7,387 nt of DNA from Deferribacteres bacterium (GTDB lineage Bacteria > Nitrospirota > Thermodesulfovibrionia > UBA6902): assembly GCA_013152795.1 (NCBI GenBank), contig JAADFS010000123.1, positions 1-7,387 on the forward strand, in the 5' to 3' direction. The notes under the pieces are model-generated. The model made no database searches. It was not told where the DNA came from and saw only the letters and a program-made list of their open reading frames with translations. This document shows, in pieces, positions 1 to 7,119 of the stretch. Numbering within the stretch: position 1 is the stretch's first letter; every line of letters starts with the position of its first letter. The position numbers and the translations under genes were made by a program.

Positions 1-1067
1 TCTCCACCATGCCCACAATAAACGGCGAAAAGATCGTCATGAGAATACTGGACAAGAGTGCGGCGATCAAGAATCTGGATGAACTCGGCGTACTGCCGGA
101 TGACCTTGAGAGGATTCACCTCGTGCTCAAGAAGCCCCAGGGCATGATTATATCCACGGGGCCTACGGGAAGCGGAAAGACGACCATGCTCTATTCGATA
201 TTGAGCGCCATGCTCAGGAGCACGAAGAATTTCGAGACCATTGAGGACCCTGTGGAATATTTCCTTGAAGGGGCCAGTCAGGTGTTCGTGAGGGAAAAAA
301 TCGGCCTGTCCTTTGCATCAGTCCTGCGCTCCACCCTGCGGCAGGACCCCGACGTCATCCTCGTCGGAGAGATAAGGGACTATGAAACAGCGGATGTATC
401 TTTTAAAGCCGCGCTGACCGGCCACATGGTGCTCACAACACTGCATACGAACAATTCGGTTGCATCGATCACGAGGCTGATTGACATGGGCATCAAGCCC
501 TACCTCATAGCCTCGGCCCTTGAGGGCATCCTGGCCCAGAGGCTCGTCAGGACAATATGCAGATACTGCAGGACTGAACACAGTCCCGACAGAGAGCTCC
601 TCAGGCTGCTTAAGGTCCCGGAGGATTTTGCTGAAGAAAAAATCTTCAGGGGCAGGGGGTGCAAACAGTGCAATGATACCGGGTACCAGGGAAGAACCGG
701 CATTTTCGAGATATTCATTATGAACGATGACTTCAGGCACCTTATCAGCGGAGGCTATAAGGAGTCTGAGCTTATGAACATGGCCCGTTCAAGCGGGATG
801 AGGACGCTGATTGAAGACGGGATCGAAAAGGTGAAAAACGGCGAGACAACCCTTGAAGAGCTCGTCCGGGTGATAGGCCCCCAGACAAAGCATGAACGCC
901 GGTGCAACGACTGCGGCAGGACCATAGATGCAAAGTTCATGTTCTGTCCCTACTGCGGGAGCTTCAAGCAGAATTTCTGCAGGCAGTGCATGCTGCCTCT
1001 TGAGGAAGACTGGAATATCTGTCCTGTCTGCGGCTCTGCGAAATCAACCGATGACGGGAAACATTAA
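1..1067 (+). CDS. GspE/PilB-family secretion or type IV pilus ATPase with C-terminal double zinc ribbon (5' partial)
   Basis: This is a cytoplasmic hexameric ATPase of the type II secretion / type IV pilus assembly family, which powers pilin or pseudopilin polymerisation. The frame is open to the left edge. The residues before the first ATG (position 9) read S-T, so S-T-M-P-T-I-N-G-E-K matches the family's usual 'ST.PT..GEK' segment. That ATG is therefore internal, and the N-terminal domain lies outside the window. Counting from that Met: Walker A GPTGSGKT at 51-58, Asp box TIEDPVEY at 77-84, Walker B RQDPDVILVGEIRD at 111-124, His box TGHMVLTTLHTN at 137-148, and the family's tetracysteine zinc site C184/C187 and C218/C221. 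Unusually, four more CxxC pairs follow near the end (299/302, 313/316, 324/327, 338/341), forming a double zinc ribbon. The stop codon overlaps a possible ATG of the next gene by one base, suggesting co-transcription. The family call is secure. Pilus versus secretion versus another role cannot be decided from this fragment. Confidence 0.95.
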   Translation, partial: STMPTINGEKIVMRILDKSAAIKNLDELGVLPDDLERIHLVLKKPQGMIISTGPTGSGKTTMLYSILSAMLRSTKNFETIEDPVEYFLEGASQVFVREKIGLSFASVLRSTLRQDPDVILVGEIRDYETADVSFKAALTGHMVLTTLHTNNSVASITRLIDMGIKPYLIASALEGILAQRLVRTICRYCRTEHSPDRELLRLLKVPEDFAEEKIFRGRGCKQCNDTGYQGRTGIFEIFIMNDDFRHLISGGYKESELMNMARSSGMRTLIEDGIEKVKNGETTLEELVRVIGPQTKHERRCNDCGRTIDAKFMFCPYCGSFKQNFCRQCMLPLEEDWNICPVCGSAKSTDDGKH

Positions 1068-1079
1068 TGCTGCATAAAC

Positions 1080-1086
1080 GGGGAGG
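1080..1086 (+). promoter_or_regulatory. Shine-Dalgarno sequence deciding the start at 1091
   Basis: GGGGAGG lies four bases before the ATG at 1091. The upstream in-frame ATG at 1067, which overlaps the preceding stop, has no comparable site. The protein from 1091 begins directly with the first strand of a receiver domain, which supports this start. Confidence 0.7.
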
Positions 1087-1090
1087 ATGT

Positions 1091-1609
1091 ATGGAACATT
1101 CAATACTGATAGTGGATGATGATCCAAGTGTGCTGTCAGCTCTTAAGAGATCACTAAGTGGGGAGGACTCTTACAGGATTTATACCGCGGGCAGCGGTGT
1201 CGAGGGTCTTGCCATACTGAAGGACCACGATATAAAGCTTGTGATCTCGGACGAAAAGATGCCGGGGATGGCGGGGACCGAATTTTTAGCCGCGGCCAGA
1301 AGGCTTTTCCCGGATACGGTCAGGATCATGCTTACGGGACATGCAAGCATCGAGTCGGCCATGAAGGCGATCAACAACGGGGAGATATACCGGTTCTTTG
1401 CAAAGCCGTGGGATGATATTGAACTGAAGTTGTCCATCCGCGCGGCCATTGAAAAATACGACCTCGAGGCGGAAAACAGGAGGCTTCTAAAGACTGTCAA
1501 GCGTCAGGCGTCGGAGCTGGAGGAACTTGAGAAGATGCACCCGGGGATTACACGCCTGAAAAGGGATGAGGAAGGCAACCTGATACTGCCCGAAATATCC
1601 GGAATTTAA
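1091..1609 (+). CDS. Single-domain response regulator (receiver plus coiled-coil tail)
   Basis: This is a two-component receiver protein of about 172 residues. From the Met at 1091: acidic pocket D9-D11 (ILIVDDDP), phosphoacceptor D54 in ISDEKMPGM, T82 in MLTGHAS, and K105 in a FFAKPWD motif. The F-x-KPW form is typical of receivers in the RpfG/HupR-like group. No HD-GYP, GGDEF, AAA+ or helix-turn-helix domain follows. Residues about 117-147 form a Glu/Lys/Leu-rich helix likely to be a coiled coil, and the protein ends in a distinctive tail (HPGITRLKRDEEGNLILPEI). It therefore probably acts through protein contact. It lies between a secretion-type ATPase and a sensory cassette, so phosphorylation by one of the downstream kinases is plausible but inferred. 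An alternative start at 1067 would add eight residues and overlap the upstream stop (TAATG). The ribosome binding site favours 1091. Confidence 0.93.
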   Translation: MEHSILIVDDDPSVLSALKRSLSGEDSYRIYTAGSGVEGLAILKDHDIKLVISDEKMPGMAGTEFLAAARRLFPDTVRIMLTGHASIESAMKAINNGEIYRFFAKPWDDIELKLSIRAAIEKYDLEAENRRLLKTVKRQASELEELEKMHPGITRLKRDEEGNLILPEISGI

Positions 1610-1622
1610 TAATGCAGAGGCA

Positions 1623-1630
1623 AGGTGAGG
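1623..1630 (+). promoter_or_regulatory. Shine-Dalgarno-like sequence favouring a GTG start at 1636
   Basis: AGGTGAGG lies five bases before an in-frame GTG at 1636. The in-frame ATG at 1612 sits only two bases after the previous stop and has no good ribosome binding site. Starting at 1636 also shortens the charged leader before the signal peptide's hydrophobic core. Confidence 0.5.
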
Positions 1631-1635
1631 AAAAG

Positions 1636-2551
1636 GTGAAAACCACGGAAATAAGGTCAGTACAGCCCCAGCAGGGACTTTTAAAGACGGTGATTGTTTT
1701 CCTGGCAGCATATCTGTTTTCCCAGCCTGCTGCAGCCGCGGAACTCACATGGACGGGCTGCGGCATCACCAAGAAGGCGTTTATGGCCGAGATAGCCAGG
1801 CTCTACGAGGAAAAGACAGGGATAAAGATCAGGCTGTCCGGAGGAGGCGCCACCAGGGGTATCAGGTGGGTGGCCGCAGGCTTAAGCGATATGGGCGGCT
1901 CCTGCCGCCACCGTTTGATTGATTCAAACGGCACTGTATATAAAGAAGAGAGTAATACGGAACTGATCCCGGTCGCCTGGGATGCGCTTGTCGTTATCGT
2001 CAACAGAGACAATCCTGTCAGCAATATCTCTCTGGAAAATCTCAAGAAGGTTTACGACGGAAAGATGGAAAGACCTGGGAGGAGAGGATAAAAGAATTAT
2101 CCTGCTGTCCAGGGGCGGACAGGGAAAATATTCGGGTGTGGGCTACATGTTCAGATTGTTTGTATTCAATGATCCCGAATATGATTTCAGGGCGCGCTCG
2201 CGGGTCTTTAAATCGACCGCGCCGCTTGAGAAAAAAGTCGAAAAGAGCGCAAGGGCCCTTGGCGTAACCGGGATCAGCTCCGCAAGAAAGCGGCGGGTCA
2301 AGGTGCTGTCCCTTGAGGGGGTAAGTCCTACCAAGGAGAATATCGCTTCCGGGAAATATCCCTTATTCCGCCCCATCTATATAACGGTAAGCAGATACAG
2401 GATCAAACCCGGGGTCAGGAAATTCGTTGATTTCATACTGGGCGCCGAAGGTCAGGCCGTAATATCCGCACAGGGAACGGTCAACCTCTCTGAGGGAAAG
2501 GCGTTGACACCACTCTGGGAAAAAAGGAAGTCAGGGCTCGGATTAATGTAA
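1636..2551 (+). pseudogene. PstS-like periplasmic solute-binding protein, split by a frameshift at about 2059-2074
   Basis: The two halves read as one exported substrate-binding protein of the PstS/PBP-like group. The first frame (to the stop at 2089-2091) holds a signal peptide with hydrophobic core TVIVFLAAYLF and probable cleavage after AAAA. The mature start is WTGCGITKKAF, followed by the GGGATRGI ligand-loop motif, DMGGSCRH, and an IPVAWDALVVIVNRDNP strand. The frame then breaks after KKVYDGK. The second frame continues from W at 2066 with WKDLGGEDKRI, LLSRGGQGKYSG, ALGVTGISSA, TKENIASGKYPLFRP, and FILGAEGQAVI near the end. No other stop interrupts either half, so the lesion is recent or a sequencing/assembly error. 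Adding one 8-bp unit would give an intact 307-residue protein, close to the usual size. An alternative start is ATG 1612. No pstCAB permease genes are adjacent, so a sensory role with the next gene's kinase is plausible. Phosphate as ligand is not established. Confidence 0.88.
2059..2074 (+). repeat. 8-bp tandem direct repeat at the frameshift point
   Basis: GGAAAGAT (2059-2066) is followed directly by GGAAAGAC (2067-2074), two copies of GGAAAGA with a period of eight. The reading frame of the binding-protein gene breaks exactly here. With a third unit the codons would read G-K-M-E-R-W-K-D-L, which has the spacing expected between the GK and W-K-D-L-G-G segments of this family. Loss of one unit by slippage explains the lesion. 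Confidence 0.75.
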
Positions 2552-2567
2552 CCAGCGGGGATTCTTT

Positions 2568-5500
2568 ATGAAGATAAGTCAGAAGATAATGCTGGCCGCA
2601 GGCAGCCTGGTATCTCTTGTCCTGCTCATACAGGGGGCTGTCTCGCAGATAATAATAAGAAACGAGCTTAAATCATCGCTGGTCAGGCATCTTTCCGGAG
2701 AGCTTAAAATCAGGGCCCGGTTACTGAATGACCTGCTGGATAAGACAGAGGAAGACCTGTCGGCCATACAGGCGCATAAGGCATTTGAGGATTATTTCAC
2801 ATCAATGGAACTGGATGACAGTGACGGGATGCTTGATGCGGAATTTGAGCTTGAATCGTTTTTCATAAGGATTATCCGGGCCAAATCGAGGTACACCGAT
2901 ATCCAGCTTGTAACCGCGGCAGGCGAGCCGGTTCTCCATATTGCCGGCGACAGGCGCGTGGAGCGTTTCAACACGTATGATTACGCTGAAAAACTCAGAC
3001 AGTTCAGGCATACCCGGCCGGATACGGCGGGAGGCCGGAAGGACTCCTTCGTGGTGATACACGAACTTTTCCGGGGAGATACCAACGGATGGGAGCTTCT
3101 GACTGCCAGCGCATTGATCTTCAATAAGAAAATCGAGGGGATCTTATGGATAAAACAGCCTGTCGGCGGTTATATGAAAGAGACATTCTCAGGCCTGGCC
3201 ACAGACGGCATCAGCTATATAATATACAATGCGGAGGGGGTGCCTCTGACACATTCCCCGGACCTTGCACCCGCTGCGCTGGCGGGCTTTATGAAGGGGA
3301 ACCCGCCTGACTGGGTGATTGCACGCAAAACTGTTCCGGCCCTGGGGCTGAATGTGGTTCTCGGGATTCCAAAGGCAAAGGCGCTCGAGGTGCCGAATTA
3401 TTTATTATGGATCGGTGCGGCGATATGGGTGTCGGCGGTGCTCTTTTCAATGGTGATACTCGGCATTATCGCCCGTAACATTTCAAAACCCATCGGCAGG
3501 CTCGTGGACATGTCCGGGAGGCTCTCCGAAGGAGACCTTACCCTTGAAGACATCAGGATATCAAACGACGAGATCGGAAAACTGAACGCCGGTTACAGGG
3601 ACGTGGTAAACTCTTTCCGCGAGGTGGCATCGGTATGTGAAGACATATCCAACGGGGACCTGAGCAGGTCTCTCGTGGTCAAAAGCGACAAGGACGTGCT
3701 CGGCAAATCGGTCAACAGGATGATCCACACCCTCAGGGAGATAACCGCCGAGAATGAGAAAGAAAACTGGCTGAAGACAGGCCAGGCGGAATTGAACGAC
3801 CGGATGCGGGGGGAACAGGACATTTCCACCCTGTGCCGGAATATAATCAGCTATCTCGTTCCCTATCTGGAAGTGCAGGTGGGAGCGATATATACGGTCG
3901 GCGACGACAACCTGCTGACGCTAACCTCGGGTTATGCCTATACCGGGCAGCAGGATTTCAACCGGAGGTATAAATTCGGAGAAGGGTTGATAGGACAGGC
4001 TGTCTTGGAGAAAAAGAGAATTCTCCTGACGGATGTCCCGGAAGACTATATCAAGATACGCTCCGGCATGGGCGAGGTGACCCCGCGGAATATCATGATC
4101 GTGCCCCTTCTGCACGATGAAGAGGTGCAGGGAGTGATCGAGCTGGCGTCGTTTCACAGGATAACGGATGTCAGGGTGGAATTTATCGAGCAGGCTGCAG
4201 GGGATATAGCCGTCAGCCTGCATTCCGCCCGCTCCCGCGCAAGGATGAAAGCCCTGCTCAGGGAGACGCAGCGCCAGGCTGAGGAACTGAAAATCCGTGA
4301 GGCGGACCTGCGGGAGGCGAACAGGGAGCTTGAAGAGCAGGCCGAGATACTGCAGGAATCAGAGGTCCGGCTGCAGATCCAGCAGGAAAGGCTGCGCCAG
4401 ACCAATGAAGAGCTTCAAAGGCAGAAGGATGACCTGAAGAAAAAGAATATCGAGCTGGAAAACGCCCGCCGGATGATCGAAGAAAAGGCACGGGAACTGG
4501 AGATAAGCGGCAGATACAAATCTCAATTCCTTGCCAATATGTCGCACGAACTGAAGACTCCCCTGAACAGCCTCCTGCTGCTTTCCAACCTGCTTATGCA
4601 GAACAAAGACGGCAACCTCACGGACAAGCAGGTGGAGTTTGCCTCCACCATCCACAAGGCCAGCTCCGACCTGCTGATGCTGATTAACGATATACTGGAC
4701 CTTTCAAAGATAGAGGCAGGCAGGGTCGAGATCACTTTCGATGAGATGGAGATTGATGATTTCCTTGCCGGTATGGAGCAGAGTTTTATACAGGTGGCCC
4801 GGGAAAAGGGATTGAGGTTCAGGACCGAAAAGGCGGACAGCCTGCCTGCCTGTATAGTCACGGACAGGCAGAGGGTGGAGCAGATCGTCAGGAACCTGCT
4901 TTCCAACTCGTTTAAATTCACCCGGCGGGGCGGGATTACATTAAGTGTACGGCGGCCTGATGAGGATGCCGACCTCTCCGGCATCGGCCTGGACCCTGCA
5001 GAAACCGTGGCTGTCGTTGTCTCCGATACAGGCATAGGTATCCCGGAAGACAAACAGAAACTGATATTTGAGGCATTCCGGCAGGTGGACGGCAACATAA
5101 GCAGGCAATACGGCGGCACCGGGCTCGGCCTTTCCATATCAAGGGAACTGGCCGGGCTCCTTGGCGGGGATGTCCGGCTGCAAAGCAGGGAGGGGCACGG
5201 CAGTACATTCATCCTTTATCTGCCCGAACGGCCGGAGAATATGAAAGAAAGCCATGAGCGCACTCCTGCCGCCCCTCGTCCGGAAGACGTCCACATATCC
5301 ACTGCAGTCCACAGCAGGAACGAGGTGTTTAAAGGCAAGAAGATACTGGTGGCAGATGATGACATGCGGAATGCCTACGCCTTGTCGAATGTCCTGGAGC
5401 AAAAGGACATGAAGGTGCTGATAGTAAAAAACGGCAGGGAGGCGGTGCAATGCCTGCAGGAAAATCCGGATATCAACCTTGTGATAATGGATATCATGAT

Positions 5501-5756
5501 GCCCGAGATGGACGGGTATGAGGCGATGCGGCGTATCAGGATGCAGCAGCGGTTTGAAAAACTTCCGGTTATCGCGCTTACTGCAAAGGCAGACAGGGAC
5601 GACAGAAACAGGTGTATGGAGGCAGGGGCCAGTGATTATCTCGCGAAGCCCTTTAATATCGAAAAACTGCTGTCCATTATCAGGGTCTGGCTGTATGAAG
5701 GGGAATACAGCGGTGACAGTAGCATTGTCGCTGGTACAGGTGGGACAAAACCTTGA
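2568..5756 (+). CDS. Membrane hybrid histidine kinase: periplasmic sensor-HAMP-GAF-HisKA-HATPase-REC
   Basis: This is an inner-membrane sensor kinase of 1062 residues. Two membrane helices (about 8-29 and 279-301) flank a periplasmic domain of about 250 residues that looks Cache-like, though this is only moderately certain. A HAMP domain follows (about 302-354; ISKPIGRL and DEIGKL), then a second HAMP-like segment (about 348-395). A GAF domain spans about 416-553 (GEGLIGQAV, IVPLLHDEEVQGVIELAS), and a Gln/Glu/Arg-rich coiled coil about 555-650. The kinase core has phosphorylation site H660 in MSHELKTP, whose HExxT form also suits phosphatase activity, N-box N776/N780, G1 SDTGIGI (D820), F-box FEAFRQVDG, and G2 GGTGLGLSI. 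The C-terminal receiver has D930-D932, phosphoacceptor D975 (VIMDIMMPEMDG), T1005 and K1027, so all catalytic residues are present. There is no HPt domain. It starts 16 bases after the binding-protein gene; GGGG at 2557-2560 is a weak ribosome binding site. The signal sensed is unknown; the adjacent exported binding protein is the natural candidate partner. Confidence 0.95.
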   Translation: MKISQKIMLAAGSLVSLVLLIQGAVSQIIIRNELKSSLVRHLSGELKIRARLLNDLLDKTEEDLSAIQAHKAFEDYFTSMELDDSDGMLDAEFELESFFIRIIRAKSRYTDIQLVTAAGEPVLHIAGDRRVERFNTYDYAEKLRQFRHTRPDTAGGRKDSFVVIHELFRGDTNGWELLTASALIFNKKIEGILWIKQPVGGYMKETFSGLATDGISYIIYNAEGVPLTHSPDLAPAALAGFMKGNPPDWVIARKTVPALGLNVVLGIPKAKALEVPNYLLWIGAAIWVSAVLFSMVILGIIARNISKPIGRLVDMSGRLSEGDLTLEDIRISNDEIGKLNAGYRDVVNSFREVASVCEDISNGDLSRSLVVKSDKDVLGKSVNRMIHTLREITAENEKENWLKTGQAELNDRMRGEQDISTLCRNIISYLVPYLEVQVGAIYTVGDDNLLTLTSGYAYTGQQDFNRRYKFGEGLIGQAVLEKKRILLTDVPEDYIKIRSGMGEVTPRNIMIVPLLHDEEVQGVIELASFHRITDVRVEFIEQAAGDIAVSLHSARSRARMKALLRETQRQAEELKIREADLREANRELEEQAEILQESEVRLQIQQERLRQTNEELQRQKDDLKKKNIELENARRMIEEKARELEISGRYKSQFLANMSHELKTPLNSLLLLSNLLMQNKDGNLTDKQVEFASTIHKASSDLLMLINDILDLSKIEAGRVEITFDEMEIDDFLAGMEQSFIQVAREKGLRFRTEKADSLPACIVTDRQRVEQIVRNLLSNSFKFTRRGGITLSVRRPDEDADLSGIGLDPAETVAVVVSDTGIGIPEDKQKLIFEAFRQVDGNISRQYGGTGLGLSISRELAGLLGGDVRLQSREGHGSTFILYLPERPENMKESHERTPAAPRPEDVHISTAVHSRNEVFKGKKILVADDDMRNAYALSNVLEQKDMKVLIVKNGREAVQCLQENPDINLVIMDIMMPEMDGYEAMRRIRMQQRFEKLPVIALTAKADRDDRNRCMEAGASDYLAKPFNIEKLLSIIRVWLYEGEYSGDSSIVAGTGGTKP

Positions 5757-5833
5757 AACGTTGCATAAACAGGCAGAGGAGTCTGCCGGAAAGACTTATA
5801 ACTCAGCCGGCTACACGGTGAAAGGAGGTAATA
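5757..5833 (+). other. 77-nt spacer between the two kinase genes, with a small hairpin
   Basis: This is the longest gap within the gene run. It holds a perfect 6-bp inverted repeat (GGCAGA 5772-5777, loop GGAG, TCTGCC 5782-5787) and a palindrome AGCCGGCT (5805-5812). No run of T follows the hairpin, so it is not a standard intrinsic terminator. I see no convincing -35/-10 pair and no recognisable riboswitch. It may be only a leader that sets expression of the downstream kinase. Confidence 0.35.
5821..5829 (+). promoter_or_regulatory. Strong consensus Shine-Dalgarno for the REC-kinase gene
   Basis: AAAGGAGGT is a near-perfect match to the anti-Shine-Dalgarno complement and stands four bases before the ATG at 5834. 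It is the best ribosome binding site in the window. It fixes the start and suggests that this kinase is translated more strongly than the hybrid kinase upstream. Confidence 0.85.
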
Positions 5834-7099
5834 ATGAACAGCAAAGGCAATATCCAGAATCTGCTTATAGTGGATGACAGGCCGGAGAACCTCCTTGCCC
5901 TGGAGGCCATCCTCGAGGGCCCGGGCCTGAATATTGTCAAGGCCTCATCAGGCAAAGAGGCACTGGAGCTGATGCTTGAATATGATTTTGCGCTCGTTCT
6001 CCTCGATGTCCAGATGCCGGGCATGGACGGTTTTGAGACTGCGGAGCTGATGAGGGGCAATGAAAGGACAAGATACGTTCCGATAATCTTTGTCACCGCC
6101 ATAAGCAAGGAACAGAAATATATCTTCAGGGGTTATGAGGCGGGGGCGGTGGATTACCTGTTCAAACCGCTCGAGCCTGATATCCTGAGAAACAAGGTCA
6201 GGGTGTTTCTCGAGCTTCACGAAAAGGCCGCTGAGATTAAGAGATCCCGCGAGATTATGGAGTCAGAGCACAGGGAGCTTGAAAATGCATATGCCGCACT
6301 CAAGGCCGCCCAGACACATATGCTGCAGCAGGAGAAGATGGCATCCATCGGCCAGCTCGCCGCAGGGGTGGCACACGAGATAAACAACCCCATAGGCTTC
6401 ATATCGAGCAATCTCGGCACCCTGGGGAAATATGTGGATAAACTCACGGAGTTCATCAGCCTCCAGTCCGAAGTCATCGGGCGGCTTGAGGCATCCGAGG
6501 CCGTCGAGGAACTCGGCAGAAAGCGTAAAGAGCTTAAGATCGACTATATTACCGAAGACATAAAGGAACTCATAACAGAATCCCTTGACGGGACCGACAG
6601 GGTGCGAAGGATAGTACAGGACCTGAAGAGCTTCTCAAGGGTGGATGAGGCGGAGTACAAGCAGGCTGACATAAACAAGTGTATTGAGAGCACGCTGAAC
6701 ATAGTACGGAACGAGCTAAAGTACAAGACGGTCATAAACAAGGATTACGGGGAACTCCCCATGACAAGGTGTTATCCGCGGCAGCTCAACCAGGTATTCA
6801 TGAACCTCCTGGTCAATGCAGGGCAGGCCATAGAAAAACAGGGGGATATCACGATAAGGACATGGAACTCCGACGGGTCGATATGCGTGTCGATTTCAGA
6901 CACGGGCAAGGGGATACGGAAGGATATGCTCAACAGGATATTTGAACCTTTCTTCACCACAAAGGAGGTCGGAAAGGGCACCGGCTTGGGGCTGAGCATA
7001 ACATATGACATAGTGAAGAAACACAACGGAGAGATAACGGTTGACAGCGAAGAGGGCAAGGGAACCACATTCACCGTAAAGATACCGGTCGTGGAGTAA
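5834..7099 (+). CDS. Soluble histidine kinase with N-terminal receiver (REC-coiled coil-HisKA-HATPase)
   Basis: This is a cytoplasmic kinase of 421 residues with no membrane segment. The receiver (about 8-125) has D14/D15, phosphoacceptor D58 in LVLLDVQMPGMDG, T88 and K111 (LFKPLEP). A helical linker (about 126-168) leads to the dimerisation domain with H181 in VAHEINNPIGFISSN. The HExxN form is compatible with both kinase and phosphatase activity. An unusually long helical stretch (about 200-255) separates the H-box helix from ESLDGTDRVRRIVQDLKSFSR. The ATPase domain has N-box N324/N328 (FMNLLVNAGQAIE), G1 SDTGKGI (D356), F-box FEPFFTTK, and G2 GTGLGLSI, so it appears fully active. Its own receiver makes it a candidate phosphate acceptor from the hybrid kinase upstream, which would gate its activity. 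No output domain is attached, so its product presumably goes to the stand-alone receiver encoded at 1091 or to regulators elsewhere. It is the last gene of the run. Confidence 0.95.
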   Translation: MNSKGNIQNLLIVDDRPENLLALEAILEGPGLNIVKASSGKEALELMLEYDFALVLLDVQMPGMDGFETAELMRGNERTRYVPIIFVTAISKEQKYIFRGYEAGAVDYLFKPLEPDILRNKVRVFLELHEKAAEIKRSREIMESEHRELENAYAALKAAQTHMLQQEKMASIGQLAAGVAHEINNPIGFISSNLGTLGKYVDKLTEFISLQSEVIGRLEASEAVEELGRKRKELKIDYITEDIKELITESLDGTDRVRRIVQDLKSFSRVDEAEYKQADINKCIESTLNIVRNELKYKTVINKDYGELPMTRCYPRQLNQVFMNLLVNAGQAIEKQGDITIRTWNSDGSICVSISDTGKGIRKDMLNRIFEPFFTTKEVGKGTGLGLSITYDIVKKHNGEITVDSEEGKGTTFTVKIPVVE

Positions 7100-7119
7100 A
7101 GCGTTGAACCCTGACGGAC

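Noticed and set aside
318..740. Minus-strand open frame of 140 codons opposite the secretion ATPase
   Set aside because: It is opposite the Walker B, His box and zinc motifs of a clear ATPase, with no family resemblance and no ribosome binding site that I could support.
1741..1760. Lipoprotein signal using the cysteine in WTGCG of the binding protein
   Set aside because: The residues before the cysteine do not fit a lipobox, and the AAAA site before ELTW fits ordinary signal peptidase I cleavage better.
1982..2065. Start of the second binding-protein frame as an independent gene beginning at 1982
   Set aside because: Residues before about 2066 in that frame do not resemble the family, while the other frame there does. 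The second frame is only the 3' half of a frameshifted gene.
2059..2091. Programmed ribosomal frameshift in the binding-protein gene
   Set aside because: There is no slippery heptamer or obvious downstream pseudoknot. Moreover, a simple ribosomal shift would delete about three residues expected between GK and WKDLGG, whereas an extra 8-bp unit supplies them.
4523..5212. Long minus-strand open frame of about 229 codons opposite the hybrid kinase
   Set aside because: It lies wholly opposite the HisKA/HATPase region, whose coding sense is clear from its motifs. The translation is Ser/Arg/Pro-rich with no recognisable domain, as expected of an antisense shadow.
5757..5833. c-di-GMP or other riboswitch, or a sigma-70 promoter, in the spacer
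   Set aside because: None of the conserved aptamer segments is visible. The only TATAAC-like box (5797-5802) has no -35 element at the right distance.
5518..5877. Plus-strand open frame of 119 codons across the end of the hybrid kinase and the spacer
   Set aside because: It is out of frame with the receiver domain that it overlaps, and also overlaps the start of the next kinase. Its residues show no domain pattern.
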